From positions 1 to 5,283 of the forward strand of contig JAJZAS010000133.1 in NCBI GenBank assembly GCA_021799325.1: a stretch of 5,283 nucleotides of DNA, given 5' to 3'. The notes below the pieces were generated by a model. That model made no database searches and was not told the DNA's origin. It saw nothing but the letters and a program-made list of their open reading frames with translations. Positions 4,917-5,283 of the stretch are shown one piece after another. Numbering within the stretch: position 1 is the stretch's first letter; each line of letters starts with the position of its first letter. Origin of the DNA: Bacillota bacterium. GTDB taxonomy: Bacteria; Bacillota; Bacilli; Alicyclobacillales; SLC66. Made by a program: the position numbers and the translations under genes.

Positions 4917-5283
4917 TTGAAAATCGTCACCTTTCGCATTAACAGCGAATTGTATGCATTGCCTGTAGATACCGTAAAATCAATAGAACGCATGCAACCC
5001 ATTCGCCCTGTGCCTATGGCCCCTGAGAATATTGTCGGCATCATGAACTTGCGCGGCGTGGTGATGACCGTGATTGACCTTCGGGCTATGTTGAACATGC
5101 AACAAATTGATTATACAGCGGATACCAGATTATTAGTAATCAAAGACGTTGCTTATATCGTCGATGAAGCATTGGATGTACTTGAAATTGACCCTGACCA
5201 TGTGGAAATGCAGGATGATGATCATCCACTCGTGAAGGGAATCATTCAACAAGGCGATAAGCTGATTGTCATGATCAAATCCG
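4917..5283 (+). CDS. cheW: Chemotaxis coupling protein CheW, 3' end cut by the window
   Basis: CheW bridges chemoreceptors and CheA in the signalling array. The visible 122 residues form most of a single CheW domain. It opens KIVTFRINSELYALPVDTVKSIERM, the usual first strand and helix, followed by PVPMAPENIVGIMNLRGVVMTVIDLR (31-56), the family's central hallmark with its conserved NLRG. A second half runs RLLVIKDVAYIVDEALDVLEI, then LVKGIIQQGDKLIVMIK, where the window ends shortly before the expected C-terminus. No receiver domain is visible, but the end is missing, so a CheV-type fusion (CheW plus receiver) cannot be fully excluded. The N-terminus is short compared with Bacillus subtilis CheW. 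The TTG start is set by GGGAGG 7 bases upstream. Its position after cheA supports co-transcription. Confidence 0.92.
   Translation, partial: MKIVTFRINSELYALPVDTVKSIERMQPIRPVPMAPENIVGIMNLRGVVMTVIDLRAMLNMQQIDYTADTRLLVIKDVAYIVDEALDVLEIDPDHVEMQDDDHPLVKGIIQQGDKLIVMIKS

Noticed and set aside
4880..5098. 72-codon minus-strand frame opposite cheW
   Set aside because: The plus strand encodes a clear CheW domain in this stretch.

Overview
The window looks like chromosome of a low-to-medium GC Gram-positive bacterium of the class Bacilli. The evidence is a bacilliredoxin with a CGC active site, strong AGGAGG-type ribosome binding sites, frequent TTG and GTG starts, and a Bacillus-type chemotaxis kinase. 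An Alicyclobacillaceae-like lineage is a guess. There is no sign of a transposon, phage, CRISPR array, tRNA or rRNA.

Layout, left to right. Positions 1-90 hold an upstream region with an extended -10 promoter. A bacilliredoxin (91-522, +) converges on a 2H-phosphoesterase / RNA-ligase-like protein (561-1103, -), and a GC-rich hairpin lies at their junction. A 116-base divergent gap (1104-1219) then leads to a membrane-anchored GT51 peptidoglycan glycosyltransferase (1220-1918, +). Its 3' end overlaps a possible 64-residue antisense-strand ORF (1851-2045, -). From 2046 to 2263 there is a divergent regulatory region with a 12-base palindrome, a promoter and a dyad at the predicted start site. 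It feeds a 29-residue, single-membrane-segment peptide gene (2264-2353, +) that has a very good ribosome binding site and a perfect 13-bp-stem terminator. After a 119-base gap comes cheA (2502-4853, +), then cheW (4917 to the window edge, +, incomplete).

How the genes relate. The left half is a set of small, independently oriented housekeeping genes for thiol redox, RNA or nucleotide processing, and cell wall synthesis. No functional link between them is visible. The right half starts a chemotaxis cluster. CheA and CheW form the receptor-coupled signalling core, and because a terminator precedes cheA, the cluster probably has its own promoter.

The points most worth a second look are: the CheA protein carries two tandem P2-like domains; the GT51 enzyme differs from the family consensus at three motif positions, including Gln where the second conserved Glu is expected; and the 29-residue membrane peptide gene has a complete, self-contained expression unit but no function I can recognise. 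I did not find clear evidence of a wholly new multi-gene system here.
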